The notes: generated from the letters alone by a model not told the origin. A DNA stretch of 64,000 bases from Paramecium sonneborni (GCA_905182985.1 CAJJDN010000126.1:255098-319097); one strand, 5' to 3'; shown: positions 1-11,910, numbered from the stretch's first letter. A program made the numbers and translations.

Positions 1-105
1 TATCATTAATATCTCATAAAAATATACTTTCAATATTGCGAAGATTTTTAATCTACAGTGATTTATCCAAAAAAATTTGAATAACATCTTCAAAAAATTT
101 AGTGA
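1..105 (+). CDS. 3' end of an unidentified gene (truncated by window edge)
   Basis: Frame 1 is open from the first base to a TGA at 103-105 when TAA and TAG are read as Gln, giving 34 residues rich in Tyr, Ile, Gln and Lys. Because it begins at the window edge, it is most simply the C-terminal end of a plus-strand gene. No motif is recognisable and a chance open frame this short cannot be excluded. Confidence 0.35.
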
Positions 106-412
106 AATTATATATGAAAATATTCTTCTGATAAAATTTAGGAAAATAGCAAAAATAGTAAAATATTTGGATGAAATTATAACAGTTGTGTAAATTCATT
201 AAAATATGAAGTACAACTCAGAATATCATGATATTTTAAGTTACTGAATATATTATTTATTGATAATTTATGGATTTGAATTATTAATTTGAATTCATCA
301 TTCAAATCAATATGTATAACTGATTAAATTCTATTTATCTTAATCTTAACCTTGTAACTAATTAGGCAGTAAGACTTTAATATTTTTAATAAAAATAAAT
401 AATTTATACTAG
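106..412. other. intergenic spacer, nothing recognised
   Basis: AT-rich sequence with frequent TGA codons in all frames. I see no gene, tRNA-like fold or repeat. It presumably carries the upstream region of the small gene that starts at 413. Confidence 0.5.
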
Positions 413-709
413 ATGGGTTGTTCTTAAAGCTTAACAGCAGATGATGATCAATCTGTGATACTTATAAAACCTAAAACTCTTAGATTTAAGTCTCATAATT
501 CTAATTTGGAATCTATTTTAAAGAAATAATTTACGGACGAAAGTGGACAAGCTTTTTACATAGTTCCAACCGAAAAAGCTTTATTCTCAAAAGTTCCTGT
601 TTTAAAAGGACCTGATTCAAATCAGATTGTATTGAGAAGACGATAATCAAAATTATCTGGTAGTCCTTCAAATATTGAGAAAACACAAACTTTGCCAATA
701 TATTTTTGA
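413..709 (+). CDS. small putative N-myristoylated protein (MGCSQ start)
   Basis: A 98-residue uninterrupted ciliate-code ORF starting MGCSQSLTADDD. Gly2 followed by Cys3 and Ser at later positions fits the N-myristoyltransferase consensus, and Cys3 is a classical palmitoylation partner, so membrane tethering is inferred. The body is charged and soluble-looking, with a basic stretch (VLRRRQSKLSG) near residues 75-85 and a Ser/Pro segment; no enzymatic domain is visible. It ends in TGA at 707-709. The next long open frame downstream is in the same frame, separated by TGA codons, so this could also be the first exon of that larger gene if an unusually long intron removes the stops. Confidence 0.55.
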
Positions 710-711
710 TA

Positions 712-2823
712 ATAATTGAATAAATGAATATATGTTGTCTAGATTTATAATAAAAATGAAAAAAATATATTGTTTACAATTTAAAAAGGAGAATCCCAAG
801 GTCCAATAGAATTACTTTTATTAAAAACATTAATAGATGATTTTAAATTTAATCTAATTTTCTTAGAAGCAACATCTATTTAAATATTGGTCATATCTAT
901 ATAAATCGTTTATGAATATTTGTTTTGTTCAATACATATTTTGAATCTCGACTTAACAATTCCTATTTTTTTGTTTAATAACTTCATGTAAAGAGATAAA
1001 TCTAAAATAGTTCCATATTCTTCAGAAAGTGGGTTCCATGGTTTTGGGTTTAAAGTGTTTTAAGATTAATAATATAATCGTAATCTTTATTAAAAAGTCA
1101 ATTTGATGCTATTTTTTTAAGAAAATGATAACGTAGATTTTAACAATTGAAAAGTTTTGATTCTGATCTAGGTATAAGAGATTATCGTTCTCTAATAAAA
1201 GACTTACTTATTCTCAATTCGGTTGTATTCATAAATTTATTATAAATTAAAAAATGCTTAGATAAATATGTTTTAGGTTTTGCCAAGTTCTAAATAAGGA
1301 AAATCTTTAAATATACAATGCTATATCATAAAAGATTGAGTAATAACCTTTCAAAGCATCTATTGTTGACATTTGGAAAGTATCATCAATTAATCTAATG
1401 GATTCATAACTTTGGGAAAAAACAGAGAATTAATTTTCGAAATGGTTGAATCATATTGATAATGATGATTTAACGAATATGGCATTATTAATTTCTAAAC
1501 ATCATTAATTTTTATCATTAAGAGCAAAATTGTAATTTGAAAATAGAATAAGAAAATTATAAAAAGCATTGAATGATAAATAAATATGTTCACTTATAGA
1601 AAGGATATTCCCAATATCTACAGAAAATACAAAAACTATATTGATTCAACTCTTTTTAAGCTAATAAAATATGGATTATTTAAATTAAATGAAGTGCGTA
1701 TTAGTTATTTTAGAGAATAGCAAAGTTATGCTTTAACCTATTATTGAAAAACTAAAAACAATTTCATCAATAACTGAGTTTAAATCTTATGATGAAATCA
1801 TCATTTATTTATAAATATTTTACAGTAATCTAATTCATAATTGGACTGTTTTAATTTCAAATAGAGAGGAAACTAAAACTAAATTGAATGAAATCATTTA
1901 TGGAAATAAAAGTAACTCTACTACATAGAAATCTGATATTTAATTAGATTATTTAAGTTTAGATGATATTTTTAAATAAATTAATATATAATCTACTGAA
2001 GAAGCTTTAGAATTCAAAAGATTCCTTACATTTATCTAATTTATAAGAGCATGCAAATATAAAAATTAGTCTATTAAAGATAGGTTTGATATTTCGATAT
2101 TATATTAGAGAAATATTTTAAAACTTACTCCTTTAGAAATAGTTTAGGTAAAGTGACTCTATATTATTTTAGATAATTACTGAATTAGATAAGGTTATAC
2201 CTATTGATATATAGATAAATTGTTTAAAATAATATGTAAAAACTAATGAACAACAAATGAATAATAATTATTATATAATGTTTTAAACTGCAAATCTTAA
2301 ATATTTATAAAGTTACGATTCATTTTAACTTTAGGTCAAGAATTAAGTGAAATATTTATTTCAAACATAAAATGCACCATTGAAAGTTTCAGTATAAATA
2401 ATATATCAGAATTACAATCCTTGTTATTAAAGACTGAGAGTACATTTAAAGAATTACAACCAATAATTTTAGAAATGAGACAAAAAACGAAAGAAATTAC
2501 GATAAAATTAATTTAGATTAATAATAGTATTAAAATTAACTGTGCTTTATAAATCACAAAATTATATAATCTCCAAAATGATTATTTATAAGTAAAAAGA
2601 TATGTTTTATTTAGATTCTTTGGGAAAAGGTATAAATTGGAGATTTGTAATAAGTTTAATAGATTTTAGTAGTTTTGAGATAATATGCAAGTCAAAATAA
2701 AATAAGAGAGGATTAATTGAATCTTATTTAAAGGATATTGAGAAATAAGTTCTTGATTACATAATAATGAATAAGAATTATTATATCAAAATATTATACA
2801 ACATTTAGATTGATCTACAATGA
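712..2823 (+). CDS. hypothetical protein, large, multi-exon, start unresolved
   Basis: Protein-like reading from about 745 to the TGA at 2821-2823, roughly 670 residues. Introns I can place are 2148-2172 (25 nt), 2312-2334 (23 nt) and probably 2630-2669 (40 nt); each restores one good frame. The middle reads as a helical, Lys/Gln/Ile-rich protein without transmembrane segments (e.g. SIKDRFDISILYQRNILKLT). No family is recognised. Two problems remain: the frame around 1140-1160 changes without a clear splice pair, and there is no ATG in frame at the 5' end. The end overlaps the convergent gene at 2786-3151 by 38 nt. Real coding content is likely; exact structure is not. Confidence 0.45.
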
Positions 2824-3151
2824 GTGTTTAGGTATTTTGACACTTTTTTCCTTTTAAATTTTGAATGGGTTATCTATTTTAATTGATATTATTTTGTATA
2901 GTATCTTCATCTGATTCGGAAGAGTCACTATTGATTTGAATATTGCTAGAAGTAACAACATTAGGAGATTTTTCATTTGAGATTGGTAAGAATCCAATTT
3001 TATGATTACCTCCTTTAACAATTAGATTTCCAGCATTATCTATTCTTGTTTGAGTAGTTAAATAATTGTTATTATTATTCTTTAGAATTGGTTTAAGTTT
3101 GTTTAAAATTTAACTAGAGTCATGTAATTCTTTAAGTTGTATGTGTGACAT
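2786..3151 (-). CDS. small protein ending in a CaaX-type box (CCIIF)
   Basis: Single-exon ORF of 121 residues beginning MSHIQLKELHDS. It has an Asn-rich stretch near residues 25-30, a hydrophilic middle with an acidic DSSESDED cluster, and a C-terminus KCCIIF. The last four residues (CIIF) match the CaaX prenylation pattern, with a second Cys just before, so membrane attachment by a prenyl group is inferred. No domain is recognised. Its 3' end lies inside the tail of the convergent upstream gene, overlapping by 38 nt. Confidence 0.5.
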
Positions 3152-3238
3152 AATATAAATTAAATTATGATTGGATAAATTTTAGCATGGCTCTGTTAAT
3201 TAATAGATAAGTTAATTACGCATATTAACAAAAAAATA

Positions 3239-3916
3239 ATGCCGAAAAAGAAATTAGAATTAAGACGATATCATTAAATACCGAGATCAATTTCATTTAG
3301 AACAGAGAAATTGAGATTATTAATTGGATTAGAAGGTACTTTAGTTTGTACAAGTCCTATATTTATTTCAGGATGGGATTGGTTTAATGTTAAGTAATAT
3401 TGTAATAATATTATTATGCAGATATCCCTCAGGAGCAACTCAAGATTTTTATGTTAAACATAGACCATACTTAGATATATTTTTATTGAGTGTTTCAAAA
3501 TATTATGATGTGAGCATTTATACAACTAAAATATAAGAATTTGCTGTTCCAATAATAAATAGATTTTGCATTCAATTTGAACATAATTTTTACAGATAAA
3601 AGTAAATTTTATTTTTCACATAGTCATGTGTATAATCTCGTCATAAAATCAGAAAGGAAATAAATATGACAACATCAAATCCTCATAATGTGATATTTGT
3701 GGATTATGATGAGGATTAATGTTAAGGTATAAATCTTAAACATTCATTCAAGCTAATTTAGAAAATGCTTATACAATAACATAATACAAAGGTCAAGATG
3801 ATGATATTGAATTGAAAAATTTGGAGGATTTCTTAATACGAGCTAAAGATAAGATGTAGAAACATAGAGAGGAGGGTCATAGTGTTTCAATTTAAGATGT
3901 ACTCGAGGAAATGTGA
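3239..3916 (+). CDS. FCP1/TIM50-like HAD-fold protein, probably catalytically inactive
   Basis: Two introns (3394-3421, 28 nt; 3727-3752, 26 nt) give a 207-residue protein. The fold signature of the FCP1/SCP/TIM50 family is visible: a hydrophobic strand LLIGLEGTLVCT in place of the usual DLDxTLV motif, then VKHRPYLDIFLLSVSKYYDV (the R-P-x-x-x-F-L segment), IYTT in place of the usual FT(A/S), and a late VIFVDYDED strand corresponding to motif III. Both aspartates of the catalytic DxDxT motif are replaced (GLEGT), as happens in TIM50, so a scaffold or receptor role rather than phosphatase activity is likely. The basic N-terminus could be a presequence. Family assignment is good; subfamily is uncertain. 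Confidence 0.7.
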
Positions 3917-4272
3917 GAATTGAAATAATTAAATAATCAAATAATCAAATAATCTAATCAATATACTAATAAAAATACTATAATAGCAATAATATTTTAT
4001 TAACTACTTAATATATTAAGTTTTGTATAAAAACATTTAAAAATAAATTACAATCAAAAGGTTAGTATATATATAAACAAATCATTATATTATATACCAA
4101 GTGATTTTAAAACAAATTTTATATAAATTTGTATAATATTCAATAATACATTACATGAATCAAAAAACTCTTAAAAGTTTTGAGATTGTTTACTGATTTA
4201 AATATTCAAGCTTTTTTGAGTATTATTGAAAGAAATATGATTGAATAAATAATTTATTTAATAATAATTTTA
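3917..4272. other. intergenic spacer, includes start of direct repeat copy 1
   Basis: AT-rich region with no convincing coding frame. From 4053 onward it belongs to the 1,224-nt segment repeated at 5278. Confidence 0.5.
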
Positions 4273-5276
4273 ATGAAAAGGTTATCTTCATAAAATAAAC
4301 CTACTCGTTCATAATAAGTGATTTCAAATGGTATATATTTTGGATAATTTTAAAATCCATAACCTCTTTTAACTGCAACCTCAATTACCTAATTAAGAAC
4401 AACTTAGGATTTAAGGATTAGAAATTATATACCAAAAAAGAGATTATAATCACCAAAAATTTTATCTCCAAGACAATAAAATATAAAACCTATGAAAAGT
4501 TTTTTCTAAGTTAAACCTTCTCCTAAAGCATCTTTTAAACCACCAACAATAATAGTAACACAACCAACAAATAGATCAACAGTAATTAGAATAAGAAGTC
4601 CCATTAAAAGAAATCAATAAGCTATAATTAGTTAAGAAATGGATAATAAGTCAATAGAATTTTTATAAGAATTAGCTAATAGTTAATTAAATAGAACATC
4701 TAGAAAAAAAAGAAGACCATAAACTGCTGGTGGATTCACGATACCAACATAACATTTTTCAAATAACATTGAAAATTATCTAATATAAGAATAGATTGGA
4801 TAAGGTAGTTATGGAATAGTAAAAGTTGGATTAAATTTATTAAATGGATAGTAGGTAGCAATAAAGATTTACGAAAGGATGAAGATTATTTAAAAAAAAG
4901 AATATATAAGAAAAGAAATCTAGATATTGTCTTCTTTATAACATCCAAATATTGTATAATTACTTGATGTTATTTACACTGATGTATATCTTTTAATATT
5001 CAGACGCAAGTGCAATTAGTTATGGAATATGCCGGTCCATTATCATTAAGATAATATCTTAAGTAATAACCAAATAAATTAATTCCTGAGAATGAGGCAA
5101 AGAACATTTTTCTTTAAGTTGTCAAAGCTATTGACTATTGTCATTCTAAAAATATTGTAATTTTTTTTATTTATAAATTTAAAAGATCCATCGTGACATA
5201 AAATTAGAAAATATTTTAATAAGAGATAACAAAATTAAATTGATTGACTTTGGTTTTAGTTCATTTATTGAACATA
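4053..5276 (+). repeat. direct repeat copy 1, abutting an N gap
   Basis: This 1,224-nt stretch is repeated, identically as far as I can see, at 5278-6501. The single N at 5277 sits exactly between the two copies. The simplest explanation is two contigs with overlapping ends joined by a placeholder N. A real tandem duplication is possible but less likely given the exact junction. Confidence 0.9.
4273..5276 (+). pseudogene. truncated copy of the Ser/Thr kinase gene (probable assembly duplicate)
   Basis: Same ATG, same introns and same sequence as the kinase at 5498, but cut off at the N gap just after the DFG motif region ([11 protein letters not shown]). It lacks the C-lobe. I regard it as an assembly duplicate rather than a biological pseudogene. 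Confidence 0.8.
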
Positions 5277-5277
5277 N

Positions 5278-6501
5278 ATCAAAAGGTTAGTATATATATA
5301 AACAAATCATTATATTATATACCAAGTGATTTTAAAACAAATTTTATATAAATTTGTATAATATTCAATAATACATTACATGAATCAAAAAACTCTTAAA
5401 AGTTTTGAGATTGTTTACTGATTTAAATATTCAAGCTTTTTTGAGTATTATTGAAAGAAATATGATTGAATAAATAATTTATTTAATAATAATTTTAATG
5501 AAAAGGTTATCTTCATAAAATAAACCTACTCGTTCATAATAAGTGATTTCAAATGGTATATATTTTGGATAATTTTAAAATCCATAACCTCTTTTAACTG
5601 CAACCTCAATTACCTAATTAAGAACAACTTAGGATTTAAGGATTAGAAATTATATACCAAAAAAGAGATTATAATCACCAAAAATTTTATCTCCAAGACA
5701 ATAAAATATAAAACCTATGAAAAGTTTTTTCTAAGTTAAACCTTCTCCTAAAGCATCTTTTAAACCACCAACAATAATAGTAACACAACCAACAAATAGA
5801 TCAACAGTAATTAGAATAAGAAGTCCCATTAAAAGAAATCAATAAGCTATAATTAGTTAAGAAATGGATAATAAGTCAATAGAATTTTTATAAGAATTAG
5901 CTAATAGTTAATTAAATAGAACATCTAGAAAAAAAAGAAGACCATAAACTGCTGGTGGATTCACGATACCAACATAACATTTTTCAAATAACATTGAAAA
6001 TTATCTAATATAAGAATAGATTGGATAAGGTAGTTATGGAATAGTAAAAGTTGGATTAAATTTATTAAATGGATAGTAGGTAGCAATAAAGATTTACGAA
6101 AGGATGAAGATTATTTAAAAAAAAGAATATATAAGAAAAGAAATCTAGATATTGTCTTCTTTATAACATCCAAATATTGTATAATTACTTGATGTTATTT
6201 ACACTGATGTATATCTTTTAATATTCAGACGCAAGTGCAATTAGTTATGGAATATGCCGGTCCATTATCATTAAGATAATATCTTAAGTAATAACCAAAT
6301 AAATTAATTCCTGAGAATGAGGCAAAGAACATTTTTCTTTAAGTTGTCAAAGCTATTGACTATTGTCATTCTAAAAATATTGTAATTTTTTTTATTTATA
6401 AATTTAAAAGATCCATCGTGACATAAAATTAGAAAATATTTTAATAAGAGATAACAAAATTAAATTGATTGACTTTGGTTTTAGTTCATTTATTGAACAT
6501 A
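5278..6501 (+). repeat. direct repeat copy 2 after the N gap
   Basis: Second copy of the 1,224-nt repeat (offset 1,225). This copy continues smoothly into the rest of the kinase gene, so it carries the complete locus. Confidence 0.9.
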
Positions 6502-7066
6502 AAACTATTTCTTATTGTGGAACACCTTCGTAATCACTTTTATAAAATTTAATAGATATATGGCACCAGAAATAATTCTAAAAATTGATTATGGAAAACC
6601 AGCTGATATTTGGTCATTAGGAATATTACTTTATGTTATGTTACATGGAAAGTTTCCTTTTTAAGGGAAAGAACAAAAAGAATTATTTACTAAAATAAAA
6701 ACAGGTATCTTTTCATCTAATGGAATATCTTAACAAGCATAAAGACTAATTAATAATATGTTGAGAGTTAGATCTTATGAGAGATGTAATACAAAGGAAG
6801 TATGGATATAATCTATAACATTAGATAATCAAAGATTAATGGTTTCAATAATGATTTTTATAACATATTCGATTCTGTAATAATTGTATATTTACATTCA
6901 CTTTAATTAATTTAGAACTCAATTAAATCTATAGTGTATGAATTAAAAATATTGTTTGAATGATTAGAAAAATTCAATAAAATATAAAACTATTCAAATA
7001 ATAACATAAAATATTTAAATCATTTTAATACAAAATGATTGTATATGTTAATTATTCTAAAATTGA
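5498..7066 (+). CDS. Ser/Thr protein kinase (CAMK-like)
   Basis: Three introns (6209-6228, 6382-6410, 6530-6555; 20, 29 and 26 nt) give a 497-residue protein ending at TGA 7064-7066. The first ~170 residues are basic, Ser/Pro/Gln-rich and presumably disordered. The kinase domain follows: glycine loop [15 protein letters not shown] lysine, HRDIKLEN catalytic loop, DFGFS, CGTPSYMAPE activation segment and ADIWSLG. The TPSYMAPE and KLEN forms and overall layout fit CAMK-group kinases. The tail after about residue 400 is Gln/Ile-rich and its exact end is less certain. All catalytic residues are present, so it should be active on protein Ser/Thr. Confidence 0.85.
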
Positions 7067-7265
7067 TGAATTTATGAATATTATTTAATAGAATTCTATT
7101 AGAAAGCATCATAAAATAGTAAAGCAATATAATTTTTGAATAATAAAATAATTAGTTGTATAAATTATAGGAATAAATATTTTTCTAAATATTTTTATAA
7201 TTATACGTCATTATAGGGTTTAAAAGCAATGAAGAGAATTAAAAATCTAATAAAATATAATATTA

Positions 7266-8231
7266 ATGTAAATATTTGAGACCATCGTCAAGTACTGTGA
7301 GAAAAATGATATAAAGTTAATTGAATCAGGTTGGCTATTATACTGTCATGTATTGGGAATGATAGGTATAATTTGGAGTTTCTTCTTGGAGTCTGAATTG
7401 TTTTATAAATACTACCTAGTAAAAAAATTAGTTAAATTTAGGCTTTCTTAATTTGGCATAGCTTAACAGGTTTAGGAATCACAGGTGGAGCACATAGATT
7501 ATGGGCACATAAATCATATAAAGCATCATGGCCAATTAGAGTGTTTTTAATGTTTATGAATTCAAATTGTTTTTAAGGAAGTATTTGGCATTGGAGTAGA
7601 GATCACAGACTTCATCATAAATTTAGTGTATATAAACTATAAATATTTAAAGGATACACCATTAGATCCACATAATTCTTAATTAGGATTATTTTTTTCA
7701 CATTGTGGATGGTTATTGAAAAAAAAGAGTAAAGAGCTAGTTGATGAAGGAATGAAACTTGATTTATCTGATTTGAAAGCTGATTCTGTTGTTATGTTCT
7801 AAAAGAGACATTATTATAAAATGGCTTTCCTTTGGGCTTTTATAATTCCAACTTTGACTGGTTTAATTATAAGTGACAAATGGTTCTTCAGTTTGTTGTT
7901 CTTAGGTTTTGGAAAATACATCTTTACATTGAATGCAACATGGTATTTCTTATAAATTTAATGTAGGTGTGTTAATTCAATCTGTCATTTTTATGGAAGT
8001 AGAAAATGGAATCCAAGAATTGAACCAAGAGATAACATTTTTGTCTCATTAATTACCTTAGGTGAAGGATGGCATAATTGGCATCATGAATATCCAAGAG
8101 ATTGGAGAGCTTCTAAAAATGAATGGTGGATGATCAATCCAACATGTTCATTTATTTAGATGTGTGAATATATTGGATTAGTAAATACCAAAAGGGCAAA
8201 ACAAGAAGACAAAGTAAAATATGATTATTGA
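7266..8231 (+). CDS. acyl-CoA delta-9 desaturase (stearoyl-CoA desaturase family)
   Basis: Exons separated by introns at 7419-7441, 7628-7652 and 7943-7966 (23, 25 and 24 nt) encode 297 residues. All three histidine boxes of the membrane di-iron desaturases are present: HRLWAH, RDHRLHHKFS with DTPLDPH, and GEGWHNWHHEYPRDW. Hydrophobic pairs of membrane spans flank them, and the NSICHFYG segment matches the conserved region after the fourth span. The protein should insert a cis double bond in saturated fatty acyl-CoA at the ER, using cytochrome b5 electrons; no fused b5 domain is seen. The start MQIFETIVKY is the only in-frame ATG and gives a slightly short N-terminus. Convergent with the next gene, 51 nt apart. 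Confidence 0.93.
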
Positions 8232-8282
8232 TTTTTTTATTCATTTGAAACACAAATCGAATTCTTAATTTTTATAATATTA

Positions 8283-11252
8283 TCATTAAATAAGAATTAC
8301 TTATACATTTTTATGATTGTATTAGTTCTCATTTTTAATCACAATTTAACCTGTTTAATAATTTTAAATTAGAAAATAATATTTAATTCTTAAAAAAGCT
8401 AGGGCACTATATAACATAATACAAAAATTAAATAGAAGTATACTCATACTACTTAATTAAAATTTAAACAATAATTGATATAGAATCTTTTTGATTTATC
8501 TGCTAGTGTTGACCAAGTTTAATATATTGATTGACAACCCCATACTTCTTAAATAATCTAATTATCTTATTAATAATACTCCTGAATATTCAAAAAACTA
8601 TTTCGAAGTTGTTTATTTCTTTTAAACATTATTTTATCTCACAATAAAATTTATTGGTTAATTTAAATTTACTTGTCCTTCCAATGCCTTTGATATCTTT
8701 TTAGATATATTATAATTTTCATCTGTTTACTAAAAAATTTACAAAATTTATTAATACTAATTAAAATCTTAAATCTATATCTTCTAAAGGAGTCAAAACC
8801 TAATGACCAAAACATTATTTCAATATTTATGATGTTAATTCATTATAATCTCCTTTCTAAACTTAAAAATATTTCCAAATCTAATTTTTCATGTCCTTAA
8901 GTTTTATCTAATTCTTAATAAATTGTTTTATAAGCATTCTAATCACAATTATTTCAGATTCAGTAAATCTTACATTATTTTAAATTGTTGGTAAAATTGA
9001 AATTCTTTGGTTAATTTATTAATGTAAACTTTATATTAACTTATCGCAACCTTTATCATGAAAATTATATGAAGCCTATAAAGAATCAATCAATTTTAAT
9101 ACTCCAAAAACAGAAAAAAAGTTATTCATAACAGTCTAAACTTATTTTTAAGGAGCATTGATTTCATCTTCGACTCTTCTCTGATACTCATTTAATATAC
9201 ATTTTTCTAATTGTCCAGCAACCAATATTAAGACTTCTTCCTTTTTTATCTATTTATAAAAAATATATATATACAGTAAAATAATATTATCTAGAAATTC
9301 CAGGACCAGATATTTTCCAAGCTAACCAATTTTCTATTGCAGGAACTCTTCCAAAACATTTCACAAACTAAAATTTTAGTACATCTAATTTACTAATATC
9401 ATCAAGCAATCATATAATGATCTAAATACATATCTTAAGTGTCCAAATATTATCATAAAAATACTACTTAAAGGTAAAATAATCAGACAAAGTAATATAT
9501 TTATGATAAAATTCAAGATTCCTTTTACAATGAAATCATAAGTATTCAAAAATAAAGGGAACCAAATTGGAGACGAAAATATATTCGATTATTCTCTATC
9601 TTAACAATCAAAATCATATATTAGTAATTAAATTAACTAACTATTGTTAATATTAATAGAATAAACCTTAAAATCAATAAAATAGGTATCCATGCCCAAG
9701 CAGTTAATGCTAAAACTAAAGATATTGTAAAATTAGTAAGAATCAAAATAGGAATTATAATTAAGACTCCTATAATTCCAACAATAAAAAAACGAAAAAA
9801 GTAAACTTCAACATAATTACAAATACGAGCACAATTCTTTCCAAAGAAACCTGTATCAGGTGAGTTTTCAAAATCTCTTCTTGATTGATTTATTCCTTTA
9901 CAAACATTTGCCATATGAACAACTACAGGTGTAACTGAATAATTTGTATGACTAATTACACCTGTTCTCATATTAATTTCAACATCAGGATAGAAAACAC
10001 TAAATATAATTAGAAATATATTATACTTGCATTAAAATAAAGCTCTGATTCCTAAATGTCCAGAAATTCCATTTACAAACAACCAGAAAATAACATTAAC
10101 TGTCCATGTAAAGTATCTAATTAAGAATAAATAAAATTTCCATAAAGGGAAACTTGAATTTACTGTGTACTTCTTCTTTCTTTCAAGACTAAAGGTATCT
10201 CCGATTCTAAGTACATTATAAGGAGGAAAACATCGACGAGTTCTATTAAAACTAATCTTATAGTCTTACAATTCTATTCTAATATTCATTCTTTTAGACT
10301 GTTATTCTTCTTTATTAATTAGCTCCTTCAATTCTTTTTTCATTTGACTTTTTTATTGAAGGTAGTTTAAATAAAGTTCAACTTCTTTAATTTTTTATTT
10401 TTTCAAATCTTCAATTAATAAGATTCTATATTTCTCTTTTAATCTCTTTTTCATTTATGTTCTGAATTTAGATCTTTATTCATTAATAAAATGATATGAT
10501 TTTGAACGAATAGGATGATCTTCTATTAATTTCTTTTCAAGTTCACTCATTTATTGTTGTAATTCATTCTATTATAAATATTAAGTTATTTTACATTTAT
10601 TAAATCTTAGAAATAGTTTTAAGCTCTTTTACATTCATTTAAATCATTTATATTTTTAATTAAAAGAAGATCATTTTCAAACTTTTATTACCAAAATTTT
10701 AATTGAGCCAGAGAGGTTGCTTGATTAATTTATTCATTAACATCTTATTAGGTATTAACTTAAATTCCATATTCTTCAAGATAATCTTTATCTAAAAGGG
10801 TAAATTATTCATTAATATTGTCTAAATATTCTTTCTGTTCTTCATTGTCATCAAATTTTGAACTGTTTTCAGATTATTAAATTAAATAATCAAATTAATT
10901 TTATATAGCTAATTTGATTCCTTAATAATGATCTCTAAAGTCTTATTGAAGTTTAATTAAGTTTTTCATATTTTCTCCTGCAATAAATTATGATTCTTAA
11001 TTGTCCTAAAAGTGTAAGAACTCATATAATTATCTATTGTATAAATCAGTTAATCTAAGATCAAATTATCTTTTGGCCTCAATTTGATTTTTAAGTTGAT
11101 TAATATTAATATTTGTACATGTTTCACGAAATCCAAATAATAAGCTAAGATATAATGTTAATTTCTAGATATAAATAGTATAGATGATACAGAAAAGATA
11201 TTATAAATGGAACAACGTAATGTAAATTTATTTCCATTGTAATCATTTTCAT
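8283..11252 (-). CDS. large multi-pass membrane protein with coiled-coil N-region, unknown function
   Basis: A spliced gene of about 900 residues. Order of parts: a short hydrophobic N-terminus, a long Gln/Lys/Glu-rich helical region (about 11090-10250, many heptad-like repeats), then a membrane domain of at least four to six spans around 10170-9430 (e.g. FFIVGIIGVLIIIPILILTN), the strongly conserved-looking segment ENWLAWKISGPGIS near 9330, and a long cytosolic C-terminal helical tail ending at TGA 8283-8285. Introns are inferred near 10580, 10040, 9640, 9390, 9270 and 8700. I do not recognise the family. The first exon is uncertain because reaching the coiled-coil frame needs an intron of about 46 nt. 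Confidence 0.65.
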
Positions 11253-11372
11253 GATAGATAGAGTTTTTTTCAAATTTATAAATATGATATGCAATTCCAA
11301 TATCTTAGTAATAACTTTTAGTAATATTAAATCGACCTGAAGAATAGAATAGGATTAGATTTACCTTTAACA

Positions 11373-11489
11373 ATGAATGAAGATATTTACCAAACATATG
11401 GTATTTAGAATTACATGGATTAAATTTCAAAAGTTCCTGATTAAAATATTTAAGATATTTATGAATTGTTTAGATCTTTAACTTAATGA
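11373..11489 (+). CDS. short ORF, possible first exon of the next gene
   Basis: Thirty-eight residues starting MNEDIYQTYGIQNY before a TGA. It looks protein-like and may be the first exon of the ORF at 11576, but I could not find a splice pair of normal length joining them. Could be chance. Confidence 0.25.
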
Positions 11490-11575
11490 TATTCATTCTA
11501 ATTAATAATATTAATATGATAACCTATAATAAATCAGGTCGATAAGGGAAAATGTGACAATTTCCAATAAAAAGG

Positions 11576-11860
11576 ATGGAGGTAATTAAAATGGATAGAA
11601 ATAATCATTTAATATATGATTAACATCCCAAATTTAGAGATATTGACATAAAGTAATAGCAATTAATTAAGTAGAATCTTAAACATCTAGAGGAAGTTAT
11701 TTAACTTTGGAATCAATCTGGATTTATAGATTAAAATACAATTAGTTAGGTTCTTTAACCTTGGAAATCACATGAAGTTTAATTAGGTAATTTGTAAAAG
11801 TGTTTATTGAAATCTAAGGAATATGAAAGATTGAAATCCAAATCAAATTAATCCTATTGA
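11576..11860 (+). CDS. small hypothetical protein
   Basis: A 94-residue ORF (MEVIKMDRNNHLIYDQHPKF...) that is hydrophilic and probably helical. No domain is recognised. It lies between the 5' end of the multi-pass gene and the 3' end of the P-type ATPase gene, 50 nt from the latter. Confidence 0.4.
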
Positions 11861-11910
11861 TTTTACATAATAATTTAAATTATTTGTATATTTTGAATAT
11901 CAATACTTAA

